Assembly (NCBI RefSeq): GCF_943192915.1 | Contig: NZ_CALPCD010000001.1 | Coordinates: 372,001-436,000, forward strand | Direction: 5' to 3' | Length of the DNA: 64,000 nt | Source of the DNA: Anaerotardibacter muris | GTDB taxonomy: Bacteria; Actinomycetota; Coriobacteriia; Coriobacteriales; Eggerthellaceae | Shown: positions 59,429 through 64,000 of the stretch, one piece after another | Layout of the letters: each line of letters begins with the position of its first letter | Numbering within the stretch: the first letter of the stretch is position 1 | Notes under the pieces: model-generated | What the model was told of the DNA's origin: nothing | The model's input: the letters and a program-made list of their open reading frames with translations, nothing else | The model's database searches: none | Program-made: the position numbers and the translations under genes

Positions 59429-59764
59429 TTAAACTTCTGCAACCCGACCCATCTCGCGCAGGATCGCGCGCGGCGTATCGAGGTTGCTCCTCTCGCTGTC
59501 CGACTCGACCATATGTGTCTCACCCAGGCGTCCACGCGTCAGGACGATCCACGTCGCCGCAAGCTTGCGCACATGAACCCAGTCGGGTACGTTACGTCTA
59601 TCGCCATAGAGCTTCAGCTTCTCGCCCTGCAAGATGTTGGCAATCTGACGCAAGGCATATCCTTGCAACCTTAAGTAGTCAAGAATTATCATAGCGAACA
59701 AATCACTTACCTGGTCATATTGCTGAGCTTGTTGCGTTGCTTCGTCATGGAACCAACAAGGCAT
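59429..59764 (-). pseudogene. rfbB remnant 1 (internal fragment)
   Basis: Encodes a piece equivalent to intact RfbB residues about 205-275: RQIANILQGEKLKLYGDRRN, then DWVHVRKLAATWIVLTRGRL and GETHMVESDSERSNLDTPRA, with altered residues at otherwise conserved places and no N- or C-terminal parts. GC-rich, unlike the AT-rich gene next to it. Confidence 0.8.
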
Positions 59765-59774
59765 CGCTGCAGGC

Positions 59775-60740
59775 TTAAGTCACTTTAATCTCCGGAAAAG
59801 ATTGCTTCTGCTGCTCGGAGCCCAATGGATAAAAAAGCACCTCTCCAGTTTCTTCTAAGCCTAAGGCAATGCAATATACGTTGATACTATCTCCTTTTCC
59901 CTTTTTGCAGATCATTGCACCATCTAGCTTCAAAAGTTTATGTGCAATTTCCGGCCGAAAACACACATTGTACTTGGATGTATCATGAACTGAACTATAC
60001 GCCCACGCATCTTGAATGTCCTCGGACGGTAAATCAAAATACCATTTTGCGATTATTTCTGACGCTTTGTATAAATACTCGGTGCCTTTTCCCACAGGCT
60101 TACTAAATTCGTCTTTCAAAAAGTCATTAATTATTTCATTGTTCAATAGTGCAGTCTCGTCCGTAATACCCATAGCCTCATAATCGTATTGGCCACCAAT
60201 AACATTGACCTTGATTTCGTCTAAAGCTGAATACCGAATTAGCGCGTACCAATCTCCGTCAGATACCCCAACTTCTTGAAAGAGTCCTGTTGGATCCATC
60301 GGGGCTACATATAAAAGAGACTCGCCGGCTTTATTCAATCTTCCAGCAACTTTGACAGATGCTTCAGGTGGTTCCCATAAATCCCCGTAAGCACTTATTG
60401 TCTCATTTGGAATTAGCCCATCATTCAATTTTCTAATTCTAAAAAACTGCGTACCTTGCGGATATGCGGAAGTTTGAACCAGGTAAATAAATAGACCATT
60501 CCACGTCAAAACATCCGAAACCGCTTGTGCAACTTCACTCTCAGACATCGATTTGAGATTGAGAGATCTGAACTTTCGTATCCGTTTGACGAGCTCTAAT
60601 GAATCAATTTTATTAAGATAATCTTCTTGTTGCGCAAACATAGACTTATTGCGCAATTCTGCGGAAATTTCTTGTATAGCATCCAAAATCTTTTTAATTT
60701 CGGCATCCATATTGTCTTTCAAAAAGTCGATTGTATCCAA
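59775..60740 (-). CDS. Orphan RES-domain protein (putative NAD+ phosphorylase toxin/defence protein)
   Basis: 321 aa; TTG at 60740 has GAGGAAAGAA at good spacing, an ATG lies ten codons later. Residues 1-75 are a helical, possibly coiled-coil head. The rest fits the RES pattern: FFRIRKLNDG (Arg), PPEASVKVAGRLNKAGESLLYV (Arg, Asn and Tyr), FQEVGVSDGD (Glu), FSKPVGKGTEYLYKASEIIA and AWAYSSVHDTSKYNVCF (Ser, Asn). RES toxins degrade NAD+ by phosphorolysis. No Xre-type antitoxin gene flanks it; both neighbours are rfbB remnants. AT-rich. Confidence 0.72.
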   Translation of the reverse strand: MDTIDFLKDNMDAEIKKILDAIQEISAELRNKSMFAQQEDYLNKIDSLELVKRIRKFRSLNLKSMSESEVAQAVSDVLTWNGLFIYLVQTSAYPQGTQFFRIRKLNDGLIPNETISAYGDLWEPPEASVKVAGRLNKAGESLLYVAPMDPTGLFQEVGVSDGDWYALIRYSALDEIKVNVIGGQYDYEAMGITDETALLNNEIINDFLKDEFSKPVGKGTEYLYKASEIIAKWYFDLPSEDIQDAWAYSSVHDTSKYNVCFRPEIAHKLLKLDGAMICKKGKGDSINVYCIALGLEETGEVLFYPLGSEQQKQSFPEIKVT

Positions 60741-60757
60741 TCTGCTTCTTTCCTCTA

Positions 60758-61190
60758 TTACCCTGCAGCCTCTGACTTTAAACTACGAATACTTTTAGAC
60801 TTCTTTACCGATATTTGCAACCCCCACACCTTATACCGCGCCTCGACCTCCGCCTTCACGCTCTTCCACCAGGCGCGGTTGGCTGCGTACCACGCGATCG
60901 TCTCGCGCAGGCCAGCTTCAAAATCAACGTGCTCCAGGCGCCAACCCAGCTCACGCATGAGCTTGCTCGCATCGACTGCATAACGACGATCTTGCCCCGG
61001 CTGGTCGCGTACCCACTTGAAACCGCCCGCATCCCGACCCACCTCGTGCAAGATCACACGCAACACCTCGAGGTTGCTCCTCTCGCCATCCGCTCTGACC
61101 AGATATGTCTCGCCCAAGCGCCTGCGCGTCAGGATTGTCCACACCGCCGCATGAATGCGCACGTGAATCTAGTCGCGTGCGTCGTGCTCT
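60758..61190 (-). pseudogene. rfbB remnant 2 (C-terminal fragment with stop codon)
   Basis: Matches intact RfbB from 'RDWIHV' to the C-terminus: RIHAAVWTILTRRRLGETYL, VRADGERSNLEVLRVILHEV, DRRYAVDASKLMRELGWR, FEAGLRETIAWYAANRAWW. The tryptophan of RDWIHV is a TAG stop here (about 61168), and the N-terminal two-thirds is absent. GC-rich like remnant 1. Confidence 0.85.
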
Positions 61191-61202
61191 CACCTCGAGA
61201 AA

Positions 61203-62531
61203 CTAATCGATATACTCGAGGCTATTCTGCATCTTCACGATGAAAGCAGTCTCGGCCTCTGTTAACACGTCGCTCTCGGTCTTGCCTTTCGAAACCAGGT
61301 TCACAAGCTCCAAAAGTTCATAACGGAGTCCATCGCCGTCAAAAGAGTAGAAGTATTTTCTGGTGGCATTAGCGTCTTCAAAGCGCATCTCGAAATAGCT
61401 GGTCTTCCACCACGGAGCGGGAACGTAAATGTATCCCTTGGTTCCTGTAATGACCAAGCTGCCCTCGGTCTTTGCTCCGAGACCCACCTTGAACGAGCCG
61501 ACAGCTTCGCTAAACTCGATGAATCCTCTATCGAAGATATCAACCCCGTCTTTGATCGAAGAAAACAACTCTTGCCTATTTGGCTCCTCGCCAAGCAATT
61601 TCACGATAGCCAGCAAAGGATATGCCGACAATTCCAGCATCGATCCGCCGAAGCCATTGTTCTTCAACTCGCGAACACCTGGCTTTTCGAGTTTGGTAAA
61701 CGAAGCATCAACATCAACGATCGAGCCGATTCGTCCGCTCTTAGCAAGAAGGACCAAATGCTCGAATGCGGGACAATATGCAGTCTTAATTCCGTGAACG
61801 AGCGCCACGCCTTTCTCCCTCGCGAGAGAATAGGCTTCGTGGACCTCCTGCTCGTTCATCGCAAAAGGCTTTTCGCATAGTACGTGCTTACCAGCTTCTA
61901 GAGCCATCATTGTTTGTTCAAAATGAAATTGATGCGGAGAGGCAATGTATACCGTATTAACCTGCGCCAAAAAATCCTCAAAGTTATCGGTTGCGAATTC
62001 CAGATCAAACTCTTGTGCAAATTCTGCAGCGTGATTAAGCGTTTTATTGTAGGCACCGACCACTTCCACACCACTAACAAAATGAGCTTCGGGTATAAAC
62101 CTACGAGCTATTCTTCCTGTTCCAGAAATACCAATCCGTAGCAACTCATGTTCTTTTTTTCGTAGTTCGGTTGAAGAAACCCCTTTGGTCCTCTCTAGAT
62201 AAACTACATCGCAATACTCATTTAAATAATCAAATTTCCCAACCCAGTCTGAACCGATAGCGAAAATATCGATGTCATATTTTCGAATATCATGAATCTT
62301 TTGGCCTTCGTACTCTTCAACAATAACTTCATCAGCAAGTCCTGTTGCTCTCACAGCCTCCATGCGCCTCGCAAGCGAGTCGTGGACGTTGAGCTTCCCT
62401 CGTTCCTTGTCGTAACTATCTGACGTAACGCCAACAATAAGCCTGTCACCAAGTGCTTTTGCACGCTCAAGTAATCTAACATGACCATAATGCAATAAGT
62501 CAAAAGTTCCGTATGTGATAACAGATTTCAT
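61203..62531 (-). CDS. Glycerol-3-phosphate cytidylyltransferase-like domain fused to Gfo/Idh/MocA oxidoreductase
   Basis: 442 aa; ATG at 62531 with GGAG five bases upstream (a GTG two codons earlier is unlikely). Residues 1-130: TagD-type nucleotidyltransferase, YGTFDLLHYGHVRLLERAK (HxGH), SDSYDKERGK, IGSDWVGKFD, ERTKGVSSTELR. Residues about 131-442: Rossmann GISGTGRIARRF, ASPHQFHFEQ, CEKPFAMNEQEV and the C-terminal sheet domain. The fusion could make and redox-modify a CDP-polyol or CDP-sugar for surface polymer assembly; it lies in a polysaccharide gene region. Confidence 0.9.
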   Translation of the reverse strand: MKSVITYGTFDLLHYGHVRLLERAKALGDRLIVGVTSDSYDKERGKLNVHDSLARRMEAVRATGLADEVIVEEYEGQKIHDIRKYDIDIFAIGSDWVGKFDYLNEYCDVVYLERTKGVSSTELRKKEHELLRIGISGTGRIARRFIPEAHFVSGVEVVGAYNKTLNHAAEFAQEFDLEFATDNFEDFLAQVNTVYIASPHQFHFEQTMMALEAGKHVLCEKPFAMNEQEVHEAYSLAREKGVALVHGIKTAYCPAFEHLVLLAKSGRIGSIVDVDASFTKLEKPGVRELKNNGFGGSMLELSAYPLLAIVKLLGEEPNRQELFSSIKDGVDIFDRGFIEFSEAVGSFKVGLGAKTEGSLVITGTKGYIYVPAPWWKTSYFEMRFEDANATRKYFYSFDGDGLRYELLELVNLVSKGKTESDVLTEAETAFIVKMQNSLEYID

Positions 62532-62627
62532 CTTCACTCCAAATTAGAGATTCTAATCCAGCTAAATGTTTATTAACGCAGACTCTTCTGCGAGCTCCAA
62601 CTTTTCCAAAAAGCGCAATTGAATTGG

Positions 62628-64000
<1,373 letters not shown>

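Overview
The window looks like a chromosomal segment of a moderately high-GC, anaerobic Gram-positive actinomycete, most likely class Coriobacteriia (Eggerthellaceae-like). The grounds are the gene content: a MurT/GatD amidation enzyme, type III glutamine synthetase, rubrerythrin, LCP and MMPL envelope proteins, a lar nickel-pincer cluster, and ferredoxin-type aldo/keto reductase. Genus cannot be fixed from sequence reading alone.

Layout. 1-7 kb: YtxH-like stress protein (partial), D-Ala-D-Ala ligase, a PLP aminotransferase, a serS operon with two uncharacterised genes, and a pyridoxal/pyridoxamine kinase. 7.1-13.05 kb: an accessory island, a type III restriction-modification operon (mod-res) ending in a fic gene. 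mod contains a ten-G tract that puts the sequenced copy out of frame, as expected of a phase-variable switch. 13.3-20 kb: M18 aminopeptidase, rubrerythrin, sirtuin, a three-gene operon (TrpR-like regulator, PTS-IIC-like membrane protein, solute-binding lipoprotein), ilvE. 20-32 kb: glutamine synthetase III, rplM-rpsI, hom, lysA, an MMPL exporter with its heptad-repeat partner, rlmH. 32.5-46.4 kb: LCP ligase, a fused murT-gatD, acyl-CoA ligase, CoA-transferase, MBL hydrolase, Nudix hydrolase, a Ser/Thr kinase downstream of larB and a short larC. 46.5-56.8 kb: short larE, aldo/keto reductase, a PurF homologue lacking the catalytic cysteine, ychF, a sodium symporter, tRNA-Thr(CGT), a VanZ-RDD protein, MaoC hydratase, aroD. 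56.8-64 kb: a more AT-rich mosaic with an ATPase/STAS-like protein, a divergent zinc-ribbon protein, an orphan RES-domain protein, two decayed rfbB copies, a cytidylyltransferase-oxidoreductase fusion, intact rfbB and partial rfbA.

Core metabolism is well linked: hom, lysA, ilvE, aroD and glutamine synthetase III serve amino acid and nitrogen assimilation; ddl, lysA, murT-gatD, LCP and the kinase converge on cell-wall assembly.

The most striking non-coding content is a dispersed family of large intergenic inverted repeats (about 140-330 bp, eight copies plus fragments). Outer and inner stems differ in sequence between copies while pairing is kept, around a conserved central motif. Two smaller hairpin families (a REP-like 'GGGGACrGGTTC' element and a 35-bp 'GTAGACAAA' palindrome) are often attached to them. 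These repeats fill nearly every gene-free stretch longer than 300 bp.
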